The notes below the pieces were generated by a model. The model was not told where the DNA came from. It was given only the letters and a program-made list of their open reading frames with translations, and searched no databases. Below are positions 9,931 through 20,485 of a DNA stretch of 64,000 nucleotides, in pieces; positions within the stretch are counted from its first letter, which is position 1, and every line of letters starts with the position of its first letter. The translations under genes and the position numbers were made by a program. Source of the stretch: Epithemia pelagica (taxonomy: Eukaryota; Bacillariophyta; Bacillariophyceae; Surirellales; Surirellaceae); assembly GCA_946965045.2 (NCBI GenBank), contig OX337236.1:310001-374000 (forward strand), read 5' to 3'.

Positions 9931-11742
9931 TTAGGAGGGATACACACCGACAGTGGTGCCAGTCGGTGGTGGTGAGGCACCTGTGGCAACGGCCGAGTGA
10001 TTGGAAGATGTTGCCGACGGTGAAGTATATGTCACTTTGTTGGCATGTTGTTGTTGTTGTCCTTGTGGTACACCCGAAGGGTGCTGATGTACATAGGGTT
10101 GTGGTTGCTGTTTTCGGGGTGAGTAGGCACCCGTGGCCGTTGAGTGAGCATACGATGGGGGCACTTGTGCAGGCCACCATCCTTGTTGTGGTTGTTGAGT
10201 GTCGTACCGAGTATTGCCATTCAAGGGTCGCATCGAGCCATTCTTGTTGGGAGACGCCGCTGCACTGGCGGCATTCGACCAGGACCGTGTGGATTGTGAT
10301 TGTTTGGTGGATGCCGCGAGATAGGATGCGGCCCCCGGATGATTAGTACTACTTGTTGATGTTGTCGTTGTCGTCGCAGAGCTGGTCGAGGCGGCTGCGG
10401 CACCAGGTACAAAGACAGGAGCCGATGCCGTCAAGGCTCCACTACTAAACGAAGACGTTGTACTAGTGCTGCCATTTACCGATGTGGTGGAAGAAGAGGC
10501 ATGTGGTGCTGGTGTTGGATGCGCCGCCGGAGGAGGAGGAGGGGCATGCGGATTGTACGCTGCTGCCGCCGCCATGGATGGATAATAAGCGGCATTGGGA
10601 TTGTAGGATGCCACCGAAGCCATGGTTCGTGGAACACCGCCATTCGGCGAAGGCAGTACGTTCGTTCGGTGTCGTATTCTTCCCCGTTGAAAATCTGGAT
10701 CGGCCGCTTCTTCGGCACGGTTCCGATAGACGGCTTTGCGGTCCACATTGGACAGTGCTGCGTCAGTGGGACCTGTCGTTGGTGACGATTCGGTGGTGGT
10801 CGTCGTCGTCGTCGCGCTCGTGCTGTTACTAGCAGTTGTGGTGGTGTTAGGCGTCGTGGGCTGGTTCGGGGCTTCGGCTTCGGTTTGCACCGCCAAATTG
10901 GCCATGGCCTCCGAAACAGGTTCGACCGTGTCCAGTGCTGCTGCATCTGTGGGAGTTCCGGTATCGTCACGCTCATCATTGAAGATACGGGCTCGTGCTT
11001 CGGCGTAGGCGCGTTCTTTGGCTTCCAAATGCTCGGACGAGGACGATCGTCCAAATTCGTTGGATCGCGCATCGTCTCCAGTTCGTCCAGCGGTAGTCGA
11101 CGAGGGCTTGCGTTGCAACAGGACATTTTGAGGACCGTTGGAGGACCGCTTCTTGACAATAATGCGTTTCTTGGGTTGCTTTTCCACAACCACTGGGGCT
11201 TGGTTACTGGTCTCGGTTTTCGCTTCCAGGGGAGAACCTGTGGTTGCCACCAATGTTGGAGGCACAGGCGTACTGTTTGTATTGCTGTTGATGTTGCCGT
11301 TATTTACATGGTTCTGAGGATTGATATTGTTGACAATGGTTGTATCGGGCACACCAAGATGTGTGGGTGGATAATAAATGGCTGGATCCAATCCTTGCAG
11401 CAGAACGGAAGGTATTCTGGTTTCCGGGCACTTGTACAATCGAATGACATTGGGACTTCTAGATTCTCTTCGAATGCCAAAGCGATCCGCCAATCGGTGG
11501 ACCAACAATCGATGAAAGGAGGTTTGATGGCCACCGCCCACTTGCGGTTGATAATAGCCATCTTCGCCCGGCCGCGGTCCAATCACAACACTCCGATTGT
11601 AGGCCCCTCCGACTTCCATCCAAACACTGCCACTGGCACAAAATTCTTGGTACCAATACTCCAATCGAAACAAGGCCGCTCGTTCACGAGGGTCTCGCAT
11701 CCCGGCACACAAGGCCGAGTCGATCGTCGACTCGGATTCCAT
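9931..11742 (-). CDS. R3H-SUZ domain RNA-binding protein
   Basis: 603 aa. Residues about 75-115 form an R3H domain: S-F-H-R-L-L-V-H-R-L-A-D-R-F-G-I, with the R-x3-H signature, then V-I-R-L-Y-K. A SUZ-type segment follows around 195-245 (basic K-K-R-I-I-V-K-K-R-S and K-E-R-A-Y-A-E-A-R-A-R-I-F). This domain pair is that of the R3HDM/ARPP21-Encore group, which binds single-stranded nucleic acid and acts on mRNA in the cytoplasm (family knowledge). The C-terminal ~350 residues are low-complexity (Ala, Ser, Thr, Pro, then Gln/Tyr/Pro), typical of condensate-prone RNA-binding proteins. A fragment of this tail is the source of part of the chimeric pseudogene at 8300-8410. Confidence 0.85.
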   Translation of the reverse strand: MESESTIDSALCAGMRDPRERAALFRLEYWYQEFCASGSVWMEVGGAYNRSVVIGPRPGEDGYYQPQVGGGHQTSFHRLLVHRLADRFGIRRESRSPNVIRLYKCPETRIPSVLLQGLDPAIYYPPTHLGVPDTTIVNNINPQNHVNNGNINSNTNSTPVPPTLVATTGSPLEAKTETSNQAPVVVEKQPKKRIIVKKRSSNGPQNVLLQRKPSSTTAGRTGDDARSNEFGRSSSSEHLEAKERAYAEARARIFNDERDDTGTPTDAAALDTVEPVSEAMANLAVQTEAEAPNQPTTPNTTTTASNSTSATTTTTTTESSPTTGPTDAALSNVDRKAVYRNRAEEAADPDFQRGRIRHRTNVLPSPNGGVPRTMASVASYNPNAAYYPSMAAAAAYNPHAPPPPPAAHPTPAPHASSSTTSVNGSTSTTSSFSSGALTASAPVFVPGAAAASTSSATTTTTSTSSTNHPGAASYLAASTKQSQSTRSWSNAASAAASPNKNGSMRPLNGNTRYDTQQPQQGWWPAQVPPSYAHSTATGAYSPRKQQPQPYVHQHPSGVPQGQQQQHANKVTYTSPSATSSNHSAVATGASPPPTGTTVGVYPS

Positions 11743-12568
11743 TGCTGCGTAGATTGTGTACTAGCGCGTACGTGGCCGGTGGAATCGCACAAGGGAAAAT
11801 GCCCAAGGACTGCGACCAGGGCGAGTTGCTTGGCCAATTAGAAAGAGGAAATGGATAGAGCCTTGACAATACAGAGTGGTTGGAAGGATTCAGAGCTTGA
11901 CCACCACTTTCGATACTTGGACAGGCTGTGTTAACGTTTCTATTGTTGTTTCGAACCTCCCTCCAATGAATATTATACAATTGGGCCCACGAATCACAAG
12001 AAAGTTGGCAGGTAAGCGTACTTGTTGTGTTGCCGGATGAAAAGCAATGTTCTTTTCAAATGAGATTAACGCAAGGGAAAAACACAACCACCCACACCAA
12101 CACAGAACATAAGCGTCCTTGGTGCCGGACGCTCCTATAGGGAGAGAAGTACACTCAACACCAACACCACACTTTTTGCGAGAGAGAGACGGAAGGAGGA
12201 AGTGCGGCGGAGACAAGCACGCACGCAACACACCATCAATGGACGATCGCGCACAGCTTTCTCGCATAAGAAAAGTCGCGCAGAATCCATCGATCGGTCA
12301 AGGAACTATTCTGCGACCGACAGGGAAGAGAATTCTGGATCGTCTGTCGGCCACCATGGCGACGACAGACACATCAAGGCTATCATTGAAATCTTTGTGA
12401 AAGCGGCCGCAACAGATTCATTCTGCTTTATTGATCCTCCAAGGAGATAACCATACCAATTGGAAATCCACATCTACACATCTCCTTTTAAGCTCTCTCC
12501 AACGGCAACCACCACGACAACAACTCAAAAATTGCATTATCATGGTCCATCCCACTCCCATTTGGTGC
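11743..12568. other. Divergent intergenic region between the R3H and bL33 genes
   Basis: Probable shared promoter region. The ORFs at 12119-12400 and 12202-12450 show no recognisable domain and could be 5' UTR of the bL33 gene. Confidence 0.45.
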
Positions 12569-12754
12569 ATGGCACGAGGAAAATCGAAGCGGGTCATTAT
12601 CAAGCTCGTGTCGACAGCGGCTACTGGATTCTTTTATACCACCACCAAAAATCCGATCAATACACCGAAAAAACTTGTCTTGAGAAAATTTGACCCCGTC
12701 GTACGAAGACATGTCTTGTTCAAGGAAGAAAAAATCAATACTGGAAAAAAGTAA
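12569..12754 (+). CDS. rpmG-like: Ribosomal protein bL33 (organellar large subunit)
   Basis: 61 aa from M-A-R-G-K-S-K-R; an in-frame ATG at 12542 would add nine residues. The whole length fits bL33: basic K-R-V-I-I-K-L-V-S, then [31 protein letters not shown]. bL33 is a small protein of the bacterial-type large subunit near the tRNA E site. The gene is nuclear with plastid genes absent around it, and the sequence lacks a signal peptide, so a mitochondrial ribosome is most likely. The zinc Cys pairs of some bacterial forms are absent, as in mitochondrial L33. No neighbour is functionally linked. Confidence 0.88.
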   Translation: MARGKSKRVIIKLVSTAATGFFYTTTKNPINTPKKLVLRKFDPVVRRHVLFKEEKINTGKK

Positions 12755-13101
12755 ACAACGCCTGACGAAAACTTGAGAGATACGGGTTGGATTTCCATGG
12801 CGAATCCTGTACAGACATCAACTTTGAGGGCTTCGTCATCCAACAAGGGAGATGTATGGATTGACGAGGCACACCAGCAACGCTGCAAGGCGATGATTTT
12901 GGACAAATCACGGATACTTCTCAGTCTGGATTGAAACGAAAGGATTTTAATTAGTAGTAACTGAAATGGCTATGTTCCAAGCACGGTAATTGCTGTATGT
13001 TGATGTCGTATCTCCATAGCATCTTTTCTTATTGCAATGGCAAGGCTTTTTTGTCCGCCCACGGCGACCTGTGGGGGTGTTTGCTTGCAATGGCGTATTC
13101 C
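12755..13101. other. Convergent intergenic region
   Basis: 3' flanks of the bL33 and FKBP genes; nothing else recognised. Confidence 0.5.
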
Positions 13102-13862
13102 TTAGTCGTCACCAATCAAATCAATCAATTCCACTTCCCTTCCCGGAACGGCCACCACTTCAAGGTCAAACACAATCGTGGCGTCAGCGGGAATACGAGG
13201 TTTTCCCGCCGAAGCCCGACGTCCCTCTTTGCCAAAGGCCATATTTCCCTGTATTAAGTAACCAACAAGAATAAATTGCCAAGCAACAACGATCAAGTCA
13301 ACAATTCACATTGCGTGAGAAAGAGTGCTCCCTTTTAATCCACCAATGGACCCAACGGCCCTTCTCGTCGAATCTCTTCTTCAACAACAACAAGACGTAC
13401 CGGGATGGTGAGGACCCATCGATCTCCCGTTTGCATCGTGGGCAAGACTTCTTCGACGCCCTTGATCAAGCCACCGCTACCGACACGGGTGTAATAGGGT
13501 TCCGGTGTATCAAAAATATCATCAATCTTGATGTCATTAAAGTAGGCGGCAAAGCGAATGGCAGCCAGTTCGCCCACTTCGGGTTTGGCGCCAGTGCCGG
13601 ACTTGACAATGCGGTAGGAGACGCCACTGGGCAAGGTCACTTCATCTCCTTCGGCAGCAACCGCAACGCCAGGTCGACTCAGTGCGGCCACTCCGGAGGC
13701 CAACACGGTCGTTTGCAGGACCGACGTCAAAAAGTCTTTGCGTGTTGAAGTCGTTGTGGATTCGGACGGTGGAGTTCTTCCCGGAGTGGAAAGAGTCCAA
13801 GCAGTTGTCGACCAAGCCAACAAGGCCACCAAGCTCAATTGTTGAACTACCCTCATGATCAT
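13102..13862 (-). CDS. FKBP-type peptidyl-prolyl isomerase, plastid/lumen targeted, one intron
   Basis: Two exons, 13862-13344 and 13248-13102. The intron 13343-13249 (95 nt, gtggat...acag) is phase 0 and joins G-P-L to G-N-M-A-F-G, restoring the FKBP C-terminal strand (A-D-A-T-I-V-F-D-L-E-V). The product is 221 aa. It starts with a signal peptide (L-S-L-V-A-L-L-A-W-S) and T-A-W-T-L-S at the cleavage point, then a hydrophobic stretch ending A-V-A-A, as expected for import through a complex plastid towards the thylakoid lumen. The FKBP core spans about 95-215. Without splicing the frame stops after L-V-D, so the intron is well supported. Role: prolyl isomerase or chaperone of photosynthetic complexes (family inference). 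Confidence 0.85.
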
Positions 13863-14444
13863 CGTGTGTTGTTGTTGTTTGTTGTTTGTTGTGATTCACG
13901 TTGTCGTCGTCGTCGTCGGAGGCACTGTAGAAAATAATGATACCACGACATTTGACACTTCAAATACGCTGACTACCTATGCTCCAACGCAGCCTAGCTG
14001 ACGTTAGCTATGTATAGCGATAGGAAAGAGTCAGCGACATTTGCTACCCTTGCTATCCCTCTGTTTGGTGGAGTCATCGACAGCCGCATAGCTAACACTT
14101 GTGGGAGAAGTAGCAGTTGTTGCTCCTACTACTCCTACAAGCGACGATGCCGAACATTCGAAATGGCACACAAACTCTTGTGATTTATGCATGGAACATT
14201 CCCTGTTTTCTACAGTCGTACGTATCTCTAGATGAAGCGCGCTGTCCACGAAACGGAATTGATTTCCAAACTCGAATGGACCAACGACCCTGTTGTGGAC
14301 AAACCAACATTCCTCCATCTGACGTGTGTAGTTCCGACAGTCGTTTCTACTCGTCCATGGGTCAAGAATCATCCATGATGCAGCATTGGTTCCACGACTG
14401 TCTGGAATCTGCGCGTTTTCATGTGGATCGATTGCCAAACAGTG
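13863..14444. other. Intergenic, imperfect inverted repeat
   Basis: No convincing gene. cgctgact (13968-13975) and agtcagcg (14029-14036) with inner cctat/atagg form an imperfect ~68-bp hairpin. The plus-strand ORF starting at 14117 has no recognisable domain and runs antisense into the RlmN-like gene. Confidence 0.45.
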
Positions 14445-16322
14445 TCATGTCGATTCGCGAGTCGTTGTCTTCTTCTTCTTCTTCTTCTTTTTCGTCGTCA
14501 TCTTTTGGGTGCCCTTCTTGTCGTTCGGTGCCAGTTGAATGGTGGTTCCCTGCACAAGGGCAATCAATCGCGCCGCTTCCTGAGCTTCCACGGAACCCGG
14601 CTTGTATTCTTCATCCTCTCCTTCCGGACTGTCCATATCGACCGCTTGGGGATGAATGGAAAAGGCTGTCGTCGTGGGTCGTCCTGCCGAGTCGTTTTTG
14701 CTAGTGTGGTTGTTGTTGCTGTTGTTGTGGTCACGAGTCTCGACGATACCGGGAGTCGCTGGGCCTCGTTTGGGGATGGTGGCCGTTGGATAATCACTCG
14801 TAGTGGTGGTGGTGGTGGTGCTACGTCTCGGTCGCCGTGGCCGGGGTGTTGTTGTCGTTGTTGTTGAGTCGTCTTGTGGTTCCTGTGGTACTACGACTTT
14901 GGAGGTGAGTTGTCCACATCCGGCATCAATATCAATGCCTCGTCGGACCCGGGGTGTACAGGAAATGCCAAATTCGTGAATCAACGTGTCACAAAATAAA
15001 TTGACGGCGTGGCGTCCCGAGGGACTTCCCCCATAGCCACCCGTGGGATTCAAGGGAATGACATTGACATGAATGCGATCGGGCCGCATGCCATGTTGGT
15101 GTACCACCAATCGTCCCAAGTTCCGTGCCGTTTCCACATCATCGTTTTGGCCTTCGATCAAGGCCCATTCCAAGGTAATGCGTTGTCCGGTATGATCCAT
15201 ATAGTCTTGGAGGCAGGTCATTAATTCCGTCAATCCACCATAGCGGGCATTGACGGGCATGAGGGCCGATCGTTCCTCGTCCGTGGCACAATGCAAGGAC
15301 ACGGCCAAGCGGACCTTGGGCATGTCCGGGTCGGTGTAGAGGCGTCGAATGTTGGGAACAATCCCGACGGTACTAATGGTAATGCGACGGGCTCCAATGC
15401 CCAATTCCGATTGAATTCGTTGAATGGCCCTCTTGACATTCCGCCAATTGGCCAAGGGCTCTCCCATTCCCATGAATACAATATTACTCAAGCGGGTACT
15501 CTTGCCATGCAATTTGGGTGGCGGATCGTCGTGGTGGTGGTTATTGTTGTTGGTTGGATGTTTGGATTTGTGTTTGTGATTGTCCTGTTCTTCTTGTTGC
15601 AATTCATGAGCAAAGCGAGCGACTTGTTCGTAAATTTCGTGCGAGGTCAAGGATCGTTGAAATCCCATTTGCCCGGTGGCACAAAAGACACATCCTTGGG
15701 CACAGCCCGCTTGACTACTAATACACGCCGTATAGCGACCATCTTGATAGGGCATGAGGACAGATTCAATGACTTGTCCATCGGGACATTTGTAGGCTCG
15801 TTTCACTGTGCCATCTTTGGAGACTTGTTCCACGGCAATTTCCAAGGCGTGCGGTTTGCACCAGTGATCCAATTGCGTGCGCAAGGCTTGCGGAATGGTA
15901 TGCATGTCGTGCACATTGGTCCGACCCTGGGAATGAATCCAGTGCCACACTTGAGTGGCGCGAAATTTCGGATAGCCCAAATGGTCGACAATCAAGGCGT
16001 GCAATTCGTCCTGGGTCACCGTGGCCAAATTCAAGACCCGTGTATCATCCAGTGTCGAAGAGGATGGAGGAGGCTCGTTGGTCGAGGTGGTCGTTGCCTG
16101 GAGGGACGACGTGGAACAAAAAGATCTTGTGGATGGTAGCACCAGCAGCCGTCGTTGTCGCTGGAGCGCCAACTTGGTCCACACCGACATGGACGAGGAG
16201 GACAACCACGAGTGGACGGATTGGATCCAGAAACTAGAGCAGGCTGCCATCATGATGGTCCACCACAAGCAACAACAACAAGGTCGACACGGCTGCTGCT
16301 TTTGCTGGGAGGCCAATGCCAT
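14445..16322 (-). CDS. RlmN/Cfr-like radical SAM RNA methyltransferase, organelle targeted
   Basis: 625 aa from the ATG at 16322 (accATGg); an earlier in-frame ATG at 16475 is less likely. The N-terminal ~90 residues are Ser/Arg rich with a hydrophobic W-W-T-I-M-M-A-A segment, consistent with a targeting region. The radical SAM cluster motif is C-A-Q-G-C-V-F-C (CxxxCxxC), followed by F-M-G-M-G-E-P-L-A-N, I-S-T-V-G-I-V-P, L-A-V-S-L-H-C-A and N-V-I-P-L-N-P-T, all hallmarks of RlmN, which methylates C2 of adenosine in 23S rRNA and some tRNAs. The conserved Cys of the C-terminal C-T-P-R-V-R-R-G-I-D-I-D-A-G-C-G-Q motif is present. A ~110-residue low-complexity tail ends in a polylysine run. A His/Asn insertion lies after the cluster. 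Confidence 0.9.
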   Translation of the reverse strand: MALASQQKQQPCRPCCCCLWWTIMMAACSSFWIQSVHSWLSSSSMSVWTKLALQRQRRLLVLPSTRSFCSTSSLQATTTSTNEPPPSSSTLDDTRVLNLATVTQDELHALIVDHLGYPKFRATQVWHWIHSQGRTNVHDMHTIPQALRTQLDHWCKPHALEIAVEQVSKDGTVKRAYKCPDGQVIESVLMPYQDGRYTACISSQAGCAQGCVFCATGQMGFQRSLTSHEIYEQVARFAHELQQEEQDNHKHKSKHPTNNNNHHHDDPPPKLHGKSTRLSNIVFMGMGEPLANWRNVKRAIQRIQSELGIGARRITISTVGIVPNIRRLYTDPDMPKVRLAVSLHCATDEERSALMPVNARYGGLTELMTCLQDYMDHTGQRITLEWALIEGQNDDVETARNLGRLVVHQHGMRPDRIHVNVIPLNPTGGYGGSPSGRHAVNLFCDTLIHEFGISCTPRVRRGIDIDAGCGQLTSKVVVPQEPQDDSTTTTTTPRPRRPRRSTTTTTTTSDYPTATIPKRGPATPGIVETRDHNNSNNNHTSKNDSAGRPTTTAFSIHPQAVDMDSPEGEDEEYKPGSVEAQEAARLIALVQGTTIQLAPNDKKGTQKMTTKKKKKKKKTTTREST

Positions 16323-16822
16323 GGTAGGATATGACAATGTGTTGTCTCTCTCTCGCTGGAGCGACTCGGATGTGATGGCTTGGATCGATCCGAAGAAAGA
16401 ACAAATCATCCATCTGTTGTTTGGAGATTGGAAATTGGAAATTGGAATGGATGGAGGGAGGGCGATCACGATCACGAATCACAAGGGGCGACCGGATCTA
16501 AATCTGAGTCATAGGGCAATAGTAAAGTCAGAAAACCAAAGCTGTTTCGTGATACACTTTGATGCAGAGTCAGGATCGCCGGCCGGCTCCATCGCCTCGA
16601 GACCCTTGTTTTCTTTTGTTCGCCCGGTTTTTTCCATAACAATGGCAGCAGGTTGTGGTTCCGTCTTGTGTGTGTGTGTAACTGTTGTGGAGAGAACGAC
16701 TATAGACAACCGAAACCGTGTCGGTGGTGATACACACAGAGAGGAAACAAAACGAACAAGGGAACACACACAAGCGCTGTACAAAGAGAACAACGAACGA
16801 ATACATTCATCATCCTTGCCTC
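16323..16822. other. Divergent intergenic region
   Basis: Between the RlmN-like and WRKY/GCM1-like genes; likely bidirectional promoter. Nothing else recognised. Confidence 0.45.
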
Positions 16823-19180
16823 ATGTCATCGTCCTCCTCCAGTCCTCCCACGAGCAATCCGACCAATGAAATTTTGTGGTGGCCTCCCCCTTCGTGTCGT
16901 CCCGTCACTACTGCGCCAGGGGGCGAGGAGGAGGAACCGCCGTTGGATTTGTTTGCCTGCATTCACGCTCCAGGATCGGACGACCAGGACATTTATGTGA
17001 CTCGCAATGGCTTGTTGGAAATCCATCCCTCCAAGGTCGTCTTTGATTCGACACGATTGTATCCTTCGTGTTCCCGACAAGTCCAAAAACGCATTGTGGC
17101 CGATTTGCAAGAATCTCATGCCCAAACCAGTGGCGGTCGGGAATTGGCCGTCAAGGAATGGGCCGACGAAAGTCAAAATCGAGGCATTTTGCGATTGCGC
17201 TTGCGGTGCAAAAAGGCCAAGTGTCGGTTGCAATTTCAAGTCAATTGGGAAACCCAAAAGAATCATTGGTTCATTACCCGACAATGTCAAAATCTCGTTC
17301 ATACCTGTCCGCTTCCCTCCAGCACGACCAATACCAAAGCCGCCAAGGAAGGTCGCAAAAAGACAACGACCAGCACCAATGGAACCAAGAAACGTGCAGC
17401 TCCCACCAATGGAACTCATGAGTCCTTTGGATCCAACAACCACAACAATCCTGCACCTTTGACCGAGACGGCTCCGTCGACCATGGTCCTGAGTCCTCCA
17501 GTGCCTCCAGCCACTCCGGCGGTACCCGTCGGTATACCTACGGGTGTCCATGTTGTACCAATGAATAGTGCTGCTACAAACCCCGTGGCAGCTGCACCAC
17601 CCACAACAACGCCATTGGTTCCCATGCCGGGCGGCGGGGTGCCACAGCCACTTCAACCAGGTCTTGCTGCTGTGGCCCCATCAACATCCACAACTGTTGC
17701 GACGACTGCTCCGATTGCTAATACGACGGTCCCCTTGGTGGTGGTGACGGATGCCGATCGAGCCGAAGCGGAATTGTTGGCCACCGATTTGCAAGGATGG
17801 GTACCACCACCACCACCCGCCACCCTTCCAACCACAACCACCACTCAGCCGCTTCCACAACAGTCCTTGCCACAACCATCCTTTATGGGTACAACAACAA
17901 CAACAACAACAACAACAACAGCCATGACGGATCCAGTGGTCTTGCAGCATCCACCGGAACCAGCCTCGGCCGCTCCCCTGCAAACCTTGTCCATTCCATC
18001 ACCGCATCATCATCATCATCATCATGTACCGCCATCTACTGGGATGGAACAAGCACCCATGGCTCAACCAGTACCCATACCATCGTCCAGCAATACCATG
18101 GCACCACCGCCAACCACTAGCATTCACATTCCTCACACGATTGTCAGTACGACAACAGGTACTACTACTACGACAGCTACGGCGACGACACCACCACACC
18201 ACCACCAAGAACCAGTCGAGCATTTGCAACCCTTGCAGGCCCCCTCTTCCCCCTTGTCATCCCCCTCACGCTATCATCATCCTTCCACTACGGCAGCCAC
18301 GATCAACGAGTATGAACAATCCGCGGCGGGCATGTCGATTGGAGCCAATAGTACGGCCATGATGAGTTTGGACGACCAGGACGAACTCAAGGACGATCCT
18401 GCCGCTGGTGGCAATAGTGGAGAAACGGATGGCATGTCATTCTTGAGTGAAAGTGAAAGCAACATGTTGACCTTGGGAAGCGTCTCGTCCAAATATTGGA
18501 TGAATGGATTGCCTCAGATTCCCCATGCCAATTTATCACGATTGACCTCGGATCATTACAATTCGATTGGGTCCTGGTTTGTCGACGGCACCAGCAGCAA
18601 TCCTCCTACGACAACAACGACTAGCAGTAAACACAGTTTGAATCGTCGACCGCAACCCGTATCATCCTCGTCGTCTTACCCCATGGCAATGGCGGCCCCT
18701 CCTCCAGCCATGCCTCTGGCGAGTACCACAACCAGTACGACATCCATGACTCCAGCACCAACGACCACGACGTGTTCGTCACAACAACAACAACAACAAC
18801 AACACCGAGACAGTCTCTACAGCACCAACGTCACCAACAGTACCAACAACTTTTCCATTAATGACTTGACCATGACATCCTTGACCGATTCGGTCCGCAA
18901 CATGTTGTCCATTGTGGGAAATCACGAAGGTGGCAGTCTGTCGGGTTTGATGGGCAGCGGGTGGACGCGTTCGGGCAGTGTGTCCCAGCCAGCAGCACCA
19001 CCCGAAGGACAACAAGTACAACCACCACAACAACAGCAAGACGCTGTGACTCTCGCCGAAGCCAAATCCTCCGATCCATCGCCTCGAATGGGCATTTTGG
19101 CGGCAGATTTTTATACACCTCCACCAACCTCCACAGGGACCAACACCAGCCTGCATCCACCACCTCCGCCTTCGTCGTAG
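16823..19180 (+). CDS. Putative WRKY/GCM1-like zinc-binding DNA-binding protein
   Basis: 785 aa, started at the ATG of M-S-S-S-S-S-S-P-P. A domain of about 100 residues near 50-155 includes V-K-E-W-A-D, L-R-L-R-C-x4-C, F-Q-V-N-W-E, H-W-F-I-T-R and H-T-C (C-x4-C-x25-H-x-C), shared with 1723-3054. The remaining ~600 residues are long Thr, Pro, Gln and His runs, plus a conserved-looking C-terminal block (N-M-L-T-L-G-S-V-S-S-K-Y-W, S-I-N-D-L-T-M-T-S-L-T-D-S-V) that is retained in the decayed copy at 7457-8290. A nuclear transcription regulator is inferred from the zinc pattern and low-complexity activation-like tail; target unknown. Confidence 0.6.
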   Translation: MSSSSSSPPTSNPTNEILWWPPPSCRPVTTAPGGEEEEPPLDLFACIHAPGSDDQDIYVTRNGLLEIHPSKVVFDSTRLYPSCSRQVQKRIVADLQESHAQTSGGRELAVKEWADESQNRGILRLRLRCKKAKCRLQFQVNWETQKNHWFITRQCQNLVHTCPLPSSTTNTKAAKEGRKKTTTSTNGTKKRAAPTNGTHESFGSNNHNNPAPLTETAPSTMVLSPPVPPATPAVPVGIPTGVHVVPMNSAATNPVAAAPPTTTPLVPMPGGGVPQPLQPGLAAVAPSTSTTVATTAPIANTTVPLVVVTDADRAEAELLATDLQGWVPPPPPATLPTTTTTQPLPQQSLPQPSFMGTTTTTTTTTTAMTDPVVLQHPPEPASAAPLQTLSIPSPHHHHHHHVPPSTGMEQAPMAQPVPIPSSSNTMAPPPTTSIHIPHTIVSTTTGTTTTTATATTPPHHHQEPVEHLQPLQAPSSPLSSPSRYHHPSTTAATINEYEQSAAGMSIGANSTAMMSLDDQDELKDDPAAGGNSGETDGMSFLSESESNMLTLGSVSSKYWMNGLPQIPHANLSRLTSDHYNSIGSWFVDGTSSNPPTTTTTSSKHSLNRRPQPVSSSSSYPMAMAAPPPAMPLASTTTSTTSMTPAPTTTTCSSQQQQQQQHRDSLYSTNVTNSTNNFSINDLTMTSLTDSVRNMLSIVGNHEGGSLSGLMGSGWTRSGSVSQPAAPPEGQQVQPPQQQQDAVTLAEAKSSDPSPRMGILAADFYTPPPTSTGTNTSLHPPPPPSS

Positions 19181-19564
19181 TACTTACTACCTATTATTAG
19201 TCGTACGAGGAGCCGTCGATCTCCCACAACCAAACACGACCATGTCGGTCCGGAGAATTCGACGCAGTCCTTCTCGCAAACCCTACTCAACCCTATGGGG
19301 GCCTCGTCTCATTTACGCTTTGGGAAATTGTACCCTCCAAGTGCAACTTGCGTACCTCTACTAGAGAGAACGAAGAAAAAAGAAAACGAGACGTATCGAA
19401 CTACGGTTTCGTTCCACGATCCATGAGATGGGTTTTCATGAAAAACGAATCTGGAGTACGCATTCACGGCCCAAGCAACAGTAACCCACAGGACGAGGTC
19501 TCACGAGACACGCGCCAGAACAGTGTCACTTGTACACACAAGTCATTCGCTATAGAAGTCCAGC
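19181..19564. other. Intergenic
   Basis: No gene. cgcaaaccctactcaaccc at about 19279 is a near match to the reverse complement of the upstream block of the HotDog genes; possibly chance. Confidence 0.4.
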
Positions 19565-20122
19565 ATGTCTATCCGTTCCAAAACATCAAACTCTGATATC
19601 AAGATGACAATGCGAGAGATTGCTGAAATGGCTTTAATTCCGCACGACGAAGGACAGATCTCTCCATTTCGATTCCAGAAGCTGGATATTGTGTCGCAGT
19701 TTGCTCATCTAAATGCTCAACTGGATCGTCATGCGGAGCAGATTGAAGACCTGCGCATTGCCAGCGCTCGTCGTGAGGAGCAGATTGAAGGCCTTGAGGA
19801 GCAGATTGAAAGCGTACGCATTCACATCTCTCGTTGTCAAGAGGAAATTGATGACCAGAAAGAGAGCCTTCAAAGATTGGAGTCGAGGAATGATGATTTC
19901 GATCGTGAAATTAGTTTGCTTCGACGTGACATGGGACTGCTCTATTGTCCGGTATGTATGGGAACACGTGAGCTCTTTCTCGTGTTTTGCAGACACCTCA
20001 TGTGTCGAACATGCATCCATGCCACCCAGAACAATGTGTGCCCGCTGGGACATGGCGTAGATGGATACGTGCGCAATCCAAGAACGGATTCTCCGCCCAA
20101 GTCTCATTGCACATACGAGTGA
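19565..20122 (+). CDS. Coiled-coil RING-finger protein (putative E3 ubiquitin ligase)
   Basis: 185 aa. Residues about 40-125 are a heptad-rich coiled coil with a near-repeat (E-E-Q-I-E-G-L / E-E-Q-I-E-S-V). Residues about 126-170 form a compact RING-like finger: C-P-V-C, C-R-H-L-M-C-R-T-C and C-P-L-G-H, i.e. Cys/His pairs in C3HC4 order, with the last pair less standard (C-x-x-G-H). Such proteins usually recruit E2 enzymes (family inference). An alternative start at 19604 is possible. No functional link to neighbours. Confidence 0.7.
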   Translation: MSIRSKTSNSDIKMTMREIAEMALIPHDEGQISPFRFQKLDIVSQFAHLNAQLDRHAEQIEDLRIASARREEQIEGLEEQIESVRIHISRCQEEIDDQKESLQRLESRNDDFDREISLLRRDMGLLYCPVCMGTRELFLVFCRHLMCRTCIHATQNNVCPLGHGVDGYVRNPRTDSPPKSHCTYE

Positions 20123-20485
20123 TTGTGATGGACGGAAGATGCCAAAGAAGACCGAACCGTCTTGTAGTTCTGTGTTTCCGTTCCGCTCCGTCGGGACCTT
20201 TACGTCACTCTACCAACACCTCCTCACCTAATGGTACCAGGTTGTTTCTTAAAGCGTGCCCCTTTCCTACTTCTATGTAGCGAAATGCTTGTAATCAAAA
20301 GCAATACCGCTTAATTCGTATGAGAGTAGGTAGTCCTTTCCTGAAGCTAGTACTCCTTCTTCATGCGAGTCATTTATTACAGAAACGGCAAGTAGCTTTT
20401 GTCACGCCTCATTTGTATTACAAAACGACAAGGAGCTTGTCTCGCACCCACCCTCGCTTCTTTCATGTTTGAGTCTTCTGTATTC
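20123..20485. other. Convergent intergenic region
   Basis: 3' flanks of the RING and aldo/keto reductase genes; nothing recognised. Confidence 0.5.

Noticed and set aside
12119-12450. Possible exon upstream of bL33
   Set aside because: Two overlapping ORFs without targeting features or splice support; bL33 is complete without them.
14117-14867. Plus-strand ORFs in front of and over the RlmN-like gene tail
   Set aside because: Poly-Ser and poly-Leu shadows of the Lys/Thr-rich tail; no motifs.
19276-19300. Third copy of the HotDog upstream block
   Set aside because: Only about 16 of 18 bases match the reverse complement of ggttgattagggtttgcg and flanks do not; likely chance.
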